Source: Burkholderiales bacterium PBB2 (GTDB lineage Bacteria > Pseudomonadota > Gammaproteobacteria > Burkholderiales > Burkholderiaceae_C). From it: a stretch of 64,000 nt of DNA. Below are positions 56,328 through 64,000 of this stretch, in pieces. A program made the translations under genes and the position numbers. The stretch lies in contig NKIM01000007.1 of assembly GCA_002255955.1 (NCBI GenBank), positions 62,001-126,000 on the forward strand, given 5' to 3'. Numbering within the stretch: the first letter of the stretch is position 1; every line of letters begins with the position of its first letter. Under the pieces are notes generated by a model. It saw only the letters and a program-made list of their open reading frames with translations, did not search any database and was not told where the DNA came from.

Positions 56328-57125
56328 ATGCCTGTCCTGCTCCACGAGCTTCGCCTGTTCTTCACCGCCCTGCAGTTTTTCACACGCTGTCCCGTGCCCG
56401 CCTGGGTCGGCTTTGAGCCGGCCTGGCTGCAGGCCTGCGGGCGCTACTTTCCGGCCGTGGGCTTGCTGGTCGGCGCCTGGTCGGCTGCGGTCTTGGGCGC
56501 AGCCCTGTGGCTGTGGCCACCGATGGTGGCGGTGGGCCTGAGCATGGCCGCCAGCATCTGGCTGACCGGCGGCTTCCACGAAGACGGCTGGGCCGACAGC
56601 TGCGATGGCCTGGGCGGCGCGGTCAGCCGCGAAAAGGCCCTCACCATCATGAAGGACTCACGCATCGGCAGCTATGGCGCACTGGGCCTGATCCTGATGC
56701 TGGGGCTGAAGGCCGCCAGCTTGCTGGCCCTGATCGAGCACAGCCCGATGCTGGGCCTGCTGGCCCTGATCTGGGCGCACAGCGCCTCGCGCCTGGCGCC
56801 GGTCTGGCTGATGCACGCCCTGCCCTACGCCGGCGATGCCGAACACGCCAAGGCCAAGCCTTTGGCCACCGAGGCAAGCCTGGGCACGGTGTTCGCGGGC
56901 CTGCTCTGGCCCTTGGCCCTGGCCGGCGGCATGCTGATTCTTCTGCCGGGCCTGCTGCCGGCGCTCGGCGCTGCCAGCCTGGCCGGCCTGGGCCTGACTT
57001 GGTGGATGCAGTCCATGCTCAAACGCCGCCTCGGCGGCTACACCGGCGACAACCTCGGCGCCACGCAGCAGTTGGTGGAGCTGGGTCTGCTGCTGGGTCT
57101 GTTGGCCGTGGCCCATGCCGCTTGA
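56328..57125 (+). CDS. cobS: Adenosylcobinamide-GDP ribazoletransferase CobS
   Basis: A 265-residue inner-membrane enzyme performing the last joining step: alpha-ribazole (phosphate) plus adenosylcobinamide-GDP. The opening FFTALQFFTRCPVPAWVGF is family-typical. The acidic membrane-interface motif reads GGFHEDGWADSCDGLGG, where many homologues have GLHLDGLADTADG. ALTIMKDSRIGSYGALGLIL and LGGYTGDNLGATQQLVEL are canonical. About six helices are predicted. The stop lies inside the next gene's start region (11-bp overlap). Confidence 0.95.
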   Translation: MPVLLHELRLFFTALQFFTRCPVPAWVGFEPAWLQACGRYFPAVGLLVGAWSAAVLGAALWLWPPMVAVGLSMAASIWLTGGFHEDGWADSCDGLGGAVSREKALTIMKDSRIGSYGALGLILMLGLKAASLLALIEHSPMLGLLALIWAHSASRLAPVWLMHALPYAGDAEHAKAKPLATEASLGTVFAGLLWPLALAGGMLILLPGLLPALGAASLAGLGLTWWMQSMLKRRLGGYTGDNLGATQQLVELGLLLGLLAVAHAA

Positions 57126-57675
57126 GTCGCCCCAGGCCTGGGTCTGGCGGCACCCCAAGCCGGAGGGCGCGGCCGGCCGCTGCATCGGCGCGGGCACGGA
57201 TTTGCCGGTGGACCGGCGCCGCGCCAAGCGCCTGGCCCGGCGCATCCAGCGCTTCGCGCGCCGCCACCGCCTGCCCCACGTGGTGCACAGCTCCGGACTG
57301 CAGCGCTGCGCCGACGTCGGCCACTGGCTGCGCCGCTGGGGTTGGCGGCATCACATCGATCCGGCCTTGGCCGAGATGAACTTCGGCGCCTGGGACGGCC
57401 GCCCCTGGGCCGAGCTGAGCGCCGACGATTTCGAGCCCTGGATGCAGGACTTTGCCGGCCACGCGCCGGGCGGCGGCGAAACCCTGAGGCAACTGCTGGC
57501 GCGCGCGGCCGCCTGGCCGGTGCCTGCGGGCGGGCTGCTGATCAGCCATGGCGGCTGGATGTTGGCACGCCAGTGGATGGAACGAGAAGGGCCGCTCAAA
57601 ACCCCAAACGCGGCCGTGTGGCCAGCGCCCCCGCGCTACGGCGAATGCTGGGCGCTGCGGGCCGGCCCGGTCTGA
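57115..57675 (+). CDS. Histidine phosphatase, probable alpha-ribazole phosphatase
   Basis: A 186-residue member of the phosphoglycerate-mutase-like histidine phosphatase family. The catalytic motif is WRHPKPEGAAGRCIGAGTDLPV (RH instead of the common RHG, but with the family's xGRCIGxTD continuation as in CobC). The second-site residues lie in HSSGLQRCADVGHWL, EMNFGAWDGRPW, and the late ISHGGWMLA, which has the second His. Position directly after cobS supports removal of the 5'-phosphate from alpha-ribazole or cobalamin phosphate. It is the last gene of the run and converges on the ferredoxin gene with 1 bp between. Confidence 0.85.
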   Translation: MPLESPQAWVWRHPKPEGAAGRCIGAGTDLPVDRRRAKRLARRIQRFARRHRLPHVVHSSGLQRCADVGHWLRRWGWRHHIDPALAEMNFGAWDGRPWAELSADDFEPWMQDFAGHAPGGGETLRQLLARAAAWPVPAGGLLISHGGWMLARQWMEREGPLKTPNAAVWPAPPRYGECWALRAGPV

Positions 57676-57676
57676 A

Positions 57677-58066
<390 letters not shown>

Positions 58067-58567
58067 TTACGCCTCCTTCCGCGCCAAGCGCTCTTGCAAA
58101 CGCGCCAGCACCAGCGGCGAGACAAACTTGCTGACGTCGCCGCCGAGCTGCGCGATCTCGCGCACAAAGGTGCCGGTGACGAACTGGTAGGCGTCCGAGG
58201 TGGACAGGAACACGGTCTCGACACCAGGCATCAGGTGGCGGTTCATGCCAGCCATCTGGAACTCGTATTCAAAATCACTGTTGGAGCGCACACCGCGCAC
58301 CACCGCCTGGCCGCCCTGGGCCAGCACGAACTCGCTGAGCAGGCCGCTGAAGGCGATCACCTCGACCTGCGGCAGCGGCACCGCCAGCTCACGCGCCATG
58401 GCCAGGCGTTCATCCAGGCTGAACAGGGTGCGCTTGTGGTGAGCGGCCGCCACGGCCAGCACGACGCGGTCGAACATGCGGCAGCTGCGGCGCAACAGGT
58501 CCTCATGGCCCAAGGTCAGGGGATCAAACGTGCCGGGGTAGACGGCGGTCAGCGAAGGTCGGCTCAT
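58067..58567 (-). CDS. coaD: Phosphopantetheine adenylyltransferase
   Basis: A 166-residue enzyme of coenzyme A synthesis: transfers AMP to 4'-phosphopantetheine. AVYPGTFDPLTLGHEDLLRR contains the nucleotidyltransferase T/HxGH motif (TLGH). VRGVRSNSDFEYEFQMAGMN binds substrate, and FLSTSDAYQFVTGTFVREI is the C-terminal signature. It belongs to the rsmD-coaD-ferredoxin cluster typical of betaproteobacteria. Confidence 0.97.
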   Translation of the reverse strand: MSRPSLTAVYPGTFDPLTLGHEDLLRRSCRMFDRVVLAVAAAHHKRTLFSLDERLAMARELAVPLPQVEVIAFSGLLSEFVLAQGGQAVVRGVRSNSDFEYEFQMAGMNRHLMPGVETVFLSTSDAYQFVTGTFVREIAQLGGDVSKFVSPLVLARLQERLARKEA

Positions 58568-58620
58568 GGAATCGGTCCGGCGGCGGGGCGGGACCTCGGC
58601 ATTGGCTGAAAGAACCGGGA

Positions 58621-59256
58621 TTATCCCTTGCGCCGAAAGACCTGAAAGTGCACGGCCCCGGCCTTGCCCGAGCGCCAGACCTCCAGGCCCAGCTCTTCCG
58701 GCGCCACGATGGGTTCACCGGACTCCAGATAGACCAGGCCATCCGGCACCAGCAGCGGCAGGGCCGCACGCAGGGCCGGCAGGAACAAGTCCTGCTGAAA
58801 CGGCGGGTCCAGCAGCACCAGCTCGAAGCGCGCCGGCGCGCAACGCGCCATCCAGGCCAGGGCGTCGCTGCTCTCCACTCGCAGCGTGTCGGCCTTGAGG
58901 CGAACTTTGCTGGCATTCAGGCTGCGTGCAAGTTCGGCGTCGCGCTCCAGCAGCAGCACCTCGGTCGCACCGCGCGAGGCGGCCTCGAAACCCAGGGCAC
59001 CGCTGCCGGCAAAGGCATCGAGCACACGCCAGCCGTCGAGGTCCTGGCCCAGCCAGTTGAACAGGGTTTCGCGCACCCGGTCGGGCGTGGGCCGCAGACC
59101 CGGCCGGTCGGCCACCGGCAGCTTGGAGCGCTTCCACTGGCCGCCGATGATGCGCACCTCGCGCGGCGCCATGCGTGGCGCGCCATGCGTTTTCGATTGC
59201 GGCGCAGCCGAACCTGCCTTGGCAGCCGCGCTGGAGCGGGGGCGACCGCCGCTCAT
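58621..59256 (-). CDS. rsmD: 16S rRNA (guanine(966)-N(2))-methyltransferase
   Basis: A 211-residue SAM-dependent methyltransferase. The [17 protein letters not shown] start is followed by [20 protein letters not shown] motif [21 protein letters not shown], and the catalytic [10 protein letters not shown] (DPPF). The N-terminal 28 residues are low-complexity. The ATG at 59256 overlaps the hisF stop. It is thus coupled to the his cluster rather than to ftsY, its partner in many bacteria. Confidence 0.95.
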   Translation of the reverse strand: MSGGRPRSSAAAKAGSAAPQSKTHGAPRMAPREVRIIGGQWKRSKLPVADRPGLRPTPDRVRETLFNWLGQDLDGWRVLDAFAGSGALGFEAASRGATEVLLLERDAELARSLNASKVRLKADTLRVESSDALAWMARCAPARFELVLLDPPFQQDLFLPALRAALPLLVPDGLVYLESGEPIVAPEELGLEVWRSGKAGAVHFQVFRRKG

Positions 59257-60026
59257 TGCCGCACCGCAATGCCGCGCGCGGCGAGCAAGGCCTTGGCCTC
59301 GCCGACCGTGTGCTGGCCGTAGTGAAAGATGCTGGCAGCCAGCACCGCATCGGCACCGCCGATCGTGATGCCGTCGGCCAAATCCTCCAACGAGCCGACG
59401 CCGCCCGAGGCGATCACCGGCACCGACACGGCGTCGCTGACCGCGCGCGTCAGCGCCAGGTCGAAGCCGCTCTTGGTGCCGTCGCGGTCCATGCTGGTCA
59501 GCAGGATTTCGCCGGCGCCAAACTCGGCCATCTGCTTGGCCCACTGCACCGCATCGAGGCCCACGTTCTTGCGCCCGCCATGGGTGTAGACATCCCAGCC
59601 TGGGCCGCGCGCGTCGCCCTCGGCGCGGCGTTTGGCATCGATGGCGACGACGATGCACTGGGCACCGTACTTGTCGGACGCTTCACGGATCAGCTCGGGC
59701 CGCGCCACGGCGGCGGAGTTGAAGCTGACCTTGTCGGCGCCGGCATTGAGCAGGCGCCGCACATCGGCCACCTCGCGCACGCCGCCGCCCACCGTCAGCG
59801 GAATGAAAACCTGCGAGGCCACGGCCTCGATGATGTGCAGGATCAGGTCGCGACCATCGCTGGTGGCGGTGATGTCGAGAAAGGTCAGCTCATCGGCGCC
59901 CTGCTCGTTGTAGCGCGCCGCGATCTCCACCGGGTCGCCCGCGTCACGCAGCTCGGTGAAGTTGATGCCTTTGACGACCCGCCCGGCGGTCACGTCGAGG
60001 CAGGGAATGATGCGTTTGGCCAGCAT
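59253..60026 (-). CDS. hisF: Imidazole glycerol phosphate synthase subunit HisF
   Basis: A 257-residue cyclase subunit that, with HisH, converts PRFAR to IGP and [25 protein letters not shown] carries the first catalytic Asp; the second is in [11 protein letters not shown]. The TIM-barrel repeats [17 protein letters not shown] and [18 protein letters not shown] bind phosphate. The start is set at MLAKRII, and the longer reading to 60140 is not family-like. It is separated from hisA by 484 bp holding modules M3 and M4. Confidence 0.97.
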   Translation of the reverse strand: MLAKRIIPCLDVTAGRVVKGINFTELRDAGDPVEIAARYNEQGADELTFLDITATSDGRDLILHIIEAVASQVFIPLTVGGGVREVADVRRLLNAGADKVSFNSAAVARPELIREASDKYGAQCIVVAIDAKRRAEGDARGPGWDVYTHGGRKNVGLDAVQWAKQMAEFGAGEILLTSMDRDGTKSGFDLALTRAVSDAVSVPVIASGGVGSLEDLADGITIGGADAVLAASIFHYGQHTVGEAKALLAARGIAVRQ

Positions 60027-60138
60027 GACGAGCTTTCGCGAGAGAGAAAAAAGAGACGTGACGAGCAGACGGCGGTCTGATCGACCTGGAATTGGCAAGA
60101 ATCGGCACAGAGCACCCGCTGAAGCTCGGGCTTGTGCC

Positions 60139-60236
60139 AAGGGGTGTCGGGCAAGTGCTTCCGCTCATGTCCTCCGGCCTGTACTGCGCACAGGCCTCCC
60201 CCTTTACTTCGCTTCAGCACTCACCCAACACCCCTT
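60139..60236 (-). repeat. Hairpin module M3 (family of M1/M2)
   Basis: The core at 60162-60213, read on the minus strand, is AGCGAAGTAAAGGGGGAG, then stem GGCCTGT/ACAGGCC, then CGGAGGACATGAGCG: the same 52-nt design as M1. The outer stem 60139-60158 with 60217-60236 matches at 17 of 20 positions, and all differences are transitions. It lies inside the his operon. Confidence 0.85.
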
Positions 60237-60293
60237 GTCAGATCCACCGCTCGGCGTTTTCGCCGAAGGAGCAAGGCCTCGCTGGATCGGGAC

Positions 60294-60449
60294 GGCTGGG
60301 TGCTCTGCGAAGTGAAGTCAAGGAGGAGACCCCAGCCGTAGGCTGGGGTCGGGGGACTGAGCCCGGACTCAAACAGTCCTGAGGACTGTTTGTGCCTGGC
60401 GAAGGGCTGGGCCGCCGGCCCAGGCATGAACGGAGCAGAGCGCCCAGTC
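60294..60449 (+). repeat. Hairpin module M4, inverted partner of M3
   Basis: The core from 60311 reads AGTGAAGTCAAGGAGGAG, stem ACCCCAGCC-GTA-GGCTGGGGT, then CGGGGGACTGAGC. The outer stem pairs 60294-60308 with 60435-60449 (13 of 15, differences are transitions). Its sequence GGCTGGGTGCTCTGC is nearly that of the M1 outer stem. Two further hairpins, AAACAGTCC-TGA-GGACTGTTT (60371-60391) and TGGGCC-GCC-GGCCCA, are added on the right. With M3 it fills the hisA-hisF gap; 60450-60510 shows nothing recognisable. Confidence 0.82.
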
Positions 60450-60510
60450 GGCCAGATCAACAACCGACCCAAGGGCTGCCTCGTACCGTCAGCCGACGCA
60501 GACTCGTGCT

Positions 60511-61254
60511 TCAGCCCAGCGACAACTCGTCCGCGCGTGCTTGGCCTGCGGTGAAATCCAGATCGCCGGTGTAGATAGAGCGGCCGCAGATCACGCCTTC
60601 CACGCCTTCGCTTTCAACGGCACAGAGCGCTTCGATGTCCGCAATATTGGACAGACCGCCCGAGGCGATGACCGGAATGCTCAGTGCCTGCGCCAGCTTC
60701 CCCGTTGCTTCGATATTGATGCCGGTCAGCATGCCGTCGCGGCCGATGTCGGTGTAGATCACGCCTTCCAGGCCATAGCCTTCGAACTTGCGGGCCAGGT
60801 CGATCACTTCGTGACCGGTCAGCTTGCTCCAGCCATCGGTGGCGACCTTGCCGTCCTTGGCGTCGAGGCCCACGATGATGTGGCCGCCAAACGCGGTGGC
60901 CGCATCCTGCAGGAAGCCGGGGTTTTTGACCGCAGCCGTGCCGATGATGATGTAGCTCAGGCCGGCATCGAGGTAGCGCTCGATGGTGTCCAGATCGCGA
61001 ATGCCGCCGCCCAACTGCACGGGGATCTCGCCATTGACCTCGCGCAGGATCGCCTTGATGGCCGGCTCGTTGACCGGTTTGCCCGCGAAGGCACCGTTCA
61101 AGTCGACCAGATGCAGGCGCCGCGCACCGGCGTCGATCCAGCGCCGCGCCATGGCTGCCGGGTCTTCGCCGAAGGTGGTGGACTCGTTCATATCGCCTTG
61201 CTTGAGGCGCACACAACGACCGTCTTTCAGGTCAATAGCAGGAATCAGCAACAT
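60511..61254 (-). CDS. hisA: Phosphoribosylformimino-5-aminoimidazole carboxamide ribotide isomerase
   Basis: A 247-residue TIM-barrel isomerase of histidine synthesis, sister fold of His[21 protein letters not shown] holds the general base Asp. [20 protein letters not shown] and the second acid Asp in [12 protein letters not shown] are canonical, as is [19 protein letters not shown]. It is preceded by 143 bp of unassigned sequence downstream of hisH. Confidence 0.97.
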   Translation of the reverse strand: MLLIPAIDLKDGRCVRLKQGDMNESTTFGEDPAAMARRWIDAGARRLHLVDLNGAFAGKPVNEPAIKAILREVNGEIPVQLGGGIRDLDTIERYLDAGLSYIIIGTAAVKNPGFLQDAATAFGGHIIVGLDAKDGKVATDGWSKLTGHEVIDLARKFEGYGLEGVIYTDIGRDGMLTGINIEATGKLAQALSIPVIASGGLSNIADIEALCAVESEGVEGVICGRSIYTGDLDFTAGQARADELSLG

Positions 61255-61397
61255 GGCCGAGGTCAGTGGTGAGGAAGTAGATGGGGTTGGAGGGAAGGAC
61301 AGGAACAGGGGTCAAAGCCGCTGAAACTCAAGTGCCCGAGCAGACCGCGCATACATGGATGCATATCGATGATGGCTGGGTCAAGGAGGTGAGACGC

Positions 61398-62045
61398 TCA
61401 GGGTTTCCAGTGGAGGAAATTGCGATACAGGGCGAGGCCCAGCGCAGCACTTTTTTCAGGGTGGAATTGGGTGGCAAAAATATTATCCCGGGCGACCGCG
61501 CAGGTAAAGCGCAGGCCGTAATCGGTCTCGCCGGCACTGTGGCGCACATCTAACGGCGCGGCATAGAAGCTGTGCACGAAGTAGAACCAGCTTTCATCGG
61601 GAATGCCAGCCCAGAGCGCATGGGGCTGCGCCTGACGCACCCGATTCCAGCCCATCTGCGGCACCTTGTAGCGGCTGCCATCGGGCTGCAACTGGCCATC
61701 CAGTTGGAAGCGACGCACGCGGCCTGGGATCAAGCCCAGGCCCGGCGTGTCCTGCTCTTCGCTGTGGTCCAGCAGCATCTGCATGCCCACGCAGACGCCC
61801 ATCAGCGGCTTGCTGGCGGCGGCTTCGAGCACCGCTTGCTGGAGGCCGGAATCCTTCAGCTCGCGCATGCAATCGCGCATGGCGCCCTGCCCCGGCAGCA
61901 CCACGCGCTCGGCGGCACGCACAGCCTCGGGCTCGGAGGTGATCACCACCTCCAGCCCGGAGTCCTGCGCCACATGCAGCACGGCCTGCGAAACCGAGCG
62001 CAGATTGCCCATGCCGTAGTCGACAACCGCAACAGTCCGCTTCAT
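61398..62045 (-). CDS. hisH: Imidazole glycerol phosphate synthase glutaminase subunit HisH
   Basis: A 215-residue class-I glutamine amidotransferase giving ammonia to His[21 protein letters not shown] opens the fold. The nucleophile Cys is in [16 protein letters not shown], and the His and Glu of the triad are in ATQFHPEKS near residue 196. The start lies one base after the hisB stop. Confidence 0.97.
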   Translation of the reverse strand: MKRTVAVVDYGMGNLRSVSQAVLHVAQDSGLEVVITSEPEAVRAAERVVLPGQGAMRDCMRELKDSGLQQAVLEAAASKPLMGVCVGMQMLLDHSEEQDTPGLGLIPGRVRRFQLDGQLQPDGSRYKVPQMGWNRVRQAQPHALWAGIPDESWFYFVHSFYAAPLDVRHSAGETDYGLRFTCAVARDNIFATQFHPEKSAALGLALYRNFLHWKP

Positions 62046-62046
62046 T

Positions 62047-62673
62047 TCAAAGACTGCCCTTGGTCGAGGGGATCACGCCCAGCGAGCGCGGGTCCAGGGT
62101 CAGGGCCATGCGCAGCGCGCGGCCGAAGGCCTTGAAGATGGTTTCACACTGATGGTGGGCGTTATGTCCCTTGAGGTTGTCCACATGCAGGGACACCAGG
62201 GCATGGTTGACGAAGCCCTGGAAGAATTCAAACGCCAGCTGGGTGTCGAACGCACCAATCGAGCCGGCGGTAAATTTCACATCCATGGCCAGACCGGGTC
62301 GGCCGGAGAAATCGACCACCACGCGCGACAGCGCCTCGTCCAGCGGCACATAGCTGTGGCCATAACGCGTCAGACCCTTCTTGTCGCCGACCGCCTGGGC
62401 CACCGCCAGGCCGAGGGTGATGCCCACGTCTTCCACCGTGTGGTGGCCGTCGATGTGCAGGTCGCCCTTGGCTTCGATCTCCAGATCGATCAGGCCATGG
62501 CGGGCGATCTGGTCCAGCATGTGGTCGAAGAAGCCAATGCCGGTGTTCAGACGCGCCTCGCCTGTGCCGTCGAGGTTGACCCGCACGCGGATCTGCGTTT
62601 CCTTGGTGTTGCGGCTGACTTCGGCGATGCGCGCCGCGGGTGTGGGGCTCAGGACCAGATCGGTGCTCGTCAT
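62047..62673 (-). CDS. hisB: Imidazoleglycerol-phosphate dehydratase
   Basis: A 208-residue monofunctional IGPD; the fused phosphatase of the enterobacterial HisB is absent. Duplicated Mn-binding motifs [16 protein letters not shown] and [17 protein letters not shown] are both present, the second half repeated in [21 protein letters not shown]. The gap to hisC is 8 bp. Confidence 0.97.
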   Translation of the reverse strand: MTSTDLVLSPTPAARIAEVSRNTKETQIRVRVNLDGTGEARLNTGIGFFDHMLDQIARHGLIDLEIEAKGDLHIDGHHTVEDVGITLGLAVAQAVGDKKGLTRYGHSYVPLDEALSRVVVDFSGRPGLAMDVKFTAGSIGAFDTQLAFEFFQGFVNHALVSLHVDNLKGHNAHHQCETIFKAFGRALRMALTLDPRSLGVIPSTKGSL

Positions 62674-62681
62674 GATGATGC

Positions 62682-63794
62682 TCAGAGACTTTCTTTCAGG
62701 GCAGCCAGCATGGCTGTGTTTTCCTCGGCCGTGCCGATGGTGATGCGCAAGCAGTTGGCCAGCAAGGGGTGGGCGCTGGACGCGTTCTTGATCAGCACGC
62801 CGCGCGCCTTCATGGCCGCGAACGTGGCCGCCGAGTCCGCCACCCGTGCCAGCAGCATATTGCCCTGGCTGGGGAAGACCTGCACGCCAGGCAGGCTTTG
62901 CAGCGCCGCCAGGACCCGCTCGCGCTGAGCCCGCAGCTCGGCCGCCTGCGCGGCATACACCTCGGCATGCTCGAGCGCAAAAAGCCCGGCCTCGGCATTG
63001 AGCACGCCGATATTGAAGGGTGGGCGCAGTTTTTCAATCTGCGCGATCAGCTCGCTGCGGCCCATCAGATAGCCGATGCGCACGCCGGCCAGGCCGAACT
63101 TGCTCATGGTGCGCATGACTAGCACATTCGGGTGGCGGCGCAGCCAGGCCATGGAGTCGGCAACGGCAAAGGGCTGGTAGGCCTCGTCCATCACCACCAG
63201 GCCGGGCGCGGCGGCGATGATCTGCTCGATCACGGCTGCGTCCCAAAGATTGCCGGTCGGGTTGTTCGGGTAGGCCAGGTAGATCAGAGCCGGCTGCTGC
63301 TGGGCAATCGCCGCCAGCATGGCCGGGCCGTCCAGCTCGAAATCTTCCGCGCGCAACGGCACGCCGACGAAACCCAGGTCCTGGTAACGGGCCGAATGCT
63401 CGTACATCACAAAGCTGGGCAGCGGCGTCAGCACGCAAGCGCCGGGCTGGCTGACGGCCATGCTCAGCAAGGTGATCAGCTCATCCGAACCATTGCCCAG
63501 CACGATGTCGCAACCTTCGGGCATGCCGGCATGGGCGGCCAGGGCCAGGGCCAGCTCGCGGGTGCGTTCGGCCGGATAACGGTTGATCGCCACGGCACCG
63601 AGGCGGCGGCCCAGAGCCTCCTGCAGCTCGGCCGGCAGACGAAACGGGTTCTCCATCACGTCCAGCTTGATCAGGCCGGCGCTGCTCTGGACCGGGTAGG
63701 CGCTCATCGCGCGCACATCGGGCCGGATGGCGGCCAGGGCCTGCTGCAAAGATTCGGCGGGGGCGTCGCTGGGGCGGTTCATGGTCGTCGTCAT
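62682..63794 (-). CDS. hisC: Histidinol-phosphate aminotransferase
   Basis: A 370-residue PLP enzyme, fold type I. The [15 protein letters not shown] start (usual HxxxNENP replaced by DVMENP), [25 protein letters not shown], and [11 protein letters not shown] lead to the Schiff-base Lys in [20 protein letters not shown]. The first ATG (63794) overlaps the stop of the PIN gene in ATGA. A second ATG four codons on could also serve. In related genomes hisC normally follows hisD. Confidence 0.95.
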   Translation of the reverse strand: MTTTMNRPSDAPAESLQQALAAIRPDVRAMSAYPVQSSAGLIKLDVMENPFRLPAELQEALGRRLGAVAINRYPAERTRELALALAAHAGMPEGCDIVLGNGSDELITLLSMAVSQPGACVLTPLPSFVMYEHSARYQDLGFVGVPLRAEDFELDGPAMLAAIAQQQPALIYLAYPNNPTGNLWDAAVIEQIIAAAPGLVVMDEAYQPFAVADSMAWLRRHPNVLVMRTMSKFGLAGVRIGYLMGRSELIAQIEKLRPPFNIGVLNAEAGLFALEHAEVYAAQAAELRAQRERVLAALQSLPGVQVFPSQGNMLLARVADSAATFAAMKARGVLIKNASSAHPLLANCLRITIGTAEENTAMLAALKESL

Positions 63795-64000
63795 TGCAGC
63801 GCCTCGGGCGCCATCAGCAAGGGGTTGAGGATCTGCACGCTGTCCAGTTGCAGCTCATGCTTGAGCTCCAGGCTGAGCAAGCGGGTGCAGCCCTGGGCTT
63901 TGGCGGCGGCCACGATCAGGGCGTCGGCATAGGGCAGACCGAAACGGCTTTCGATCGACCAGGCGCTTTCCACCGTGGCATGGTCAATCGCCCACGGTTG
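63791..64000 (-). CDS. PIN-domain protein, VapC-like (partial, N-terminus outside window)
   Basis: About 69 C-terminal residues are visible, with the frame open to the window edge. GLPYADALIVAAAKAQGCTR LLS is the C-terminal half of a PIN domain: the Asp in YADALI is the conserved third acidic metal ligand, and LLSLELKHELQLDSVQILNP is the usual end of VapC-type nucleases. Family function is RNA cleavage by the toxin of a VapBC pair. The antitoxin and first acidic residues would lie to the right. It is coupled by ATGA to hisC. Confidence 0.82.
   Translation of the reverse strand, partial: QPWAIDHATVESAWSIESRFGLPYADALIVAAAKAQGCTRLLSLELKHELQLDSVQILNPLLMAPEALQ

Noticed and set aside
61255-61397. 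Small gene between hisA and hisH
   Set aside because: 143 bp with no frame that has a start, ribosome site and conserved sequence. Probably only untranslated spacer.

Overview
The window is GC-rich DNA from a betaproteobacterium. It most resembles the Burkholderiales, probably the Rubrivivax/Roseateles/Leptothrix side of the order. The reasons are gene order (lolB-ispE-tRNA-Gln-prs-rplY-pth; hrcA/nadK/recN; coaD-ferredoxin; the his cluster), a PEP-CTERM protein, a DUF3149 micro-protein and cstA-ybdD. No rRNA, IS element, prophage or CRISPR array was seen. The density of overlapping ATGA start/stop pairs points to long co-translated operons.

Layout. 1-4.9 kb: urea ABC transporter urtABCD on the minus strand (urtD cut by the left edge). 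5-12.6 kb: mixed genes, namely an SRPBCC protein, a small VgrG-tip-like protein, a GAF-PAS-GGDEF cyclase, DUF3149, a sirtuin, an S9 peptidase and a chemoreceptor. 12.65-13.4 kb: a non-coding stretch holding a sigma-54-like promoter, a candidate small RNA with its terminator, and a 0.6-kb imperfect inverted repeat. 13.4-18 kb: ybdD, cstA and a Cache-sensor two-component system. 18-23 kb: a second diguanylate cyclase, a DTW-domain protein, an AraC regulator and a PEP-CTERM protein. 23.2-28.2 kb: tRNA-Ile2, hrcA, nadK, recN, rapZ. 28.2-33.2 kb: a TonB-dependent receptor, then mutY and mutM. 33.3-40.1 kb: a TPR protein, lolB, ispE, tRNA-Gln, prs, rplY, pth and a DUF4124-like protein. 40.1-57.7 kb: a cobalamin riboswitch followed by B12 uptake (btuB, btuFCD) and late corrin/nucleotide-loop assembly genes (cobU, cobB, bluB, cobO, cbiB, cobC, cobQ, cobT, cobS, a phosphatase). 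A c-di-GMP HD-GYP response regulator and a soluble histidine kinase sit inside this run. 57.7-64 kb, minus strand: ferredoxin, coaD, rsmD, hisF, hisA, hisH, hisB, hisC and a PIN-domain protein cut by the right edge.

How the genes work together. The B12 block is nearly self-contained from cobyrinate or scavenged corrinoids to cobalamin: outer-membrane import, ABC import, amidation, adenosylation, aminopropanol linker, DMB synthesis, lower-ligand activation, final assembly and dephosphorylation. No early corrin-ring genes are visible. MutM and MutY overlap and form the GO DNA-repair pair. The cstA block joins a peptide/pyruvate-type transporter to its likely sensor system.

The most unusual signals are non-coding. 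(1) A 52-nt hairpin module with a conserved purine-rich left side, a variable but self-complementary stem and a conserved right side occurs in inverted pairs inside two operons (urtB-urtC and hisA-hisF). A related, much longer inverted pair lies downstream of the chemoreceptor gene. (2) A near-consensus sigma-54 promoter sits about 70 nt ahead of a terminator, with three predicted stem-loops between them. (3) A strong sigma-70 promoter is written into ispE codons just before an in-frame insertion.
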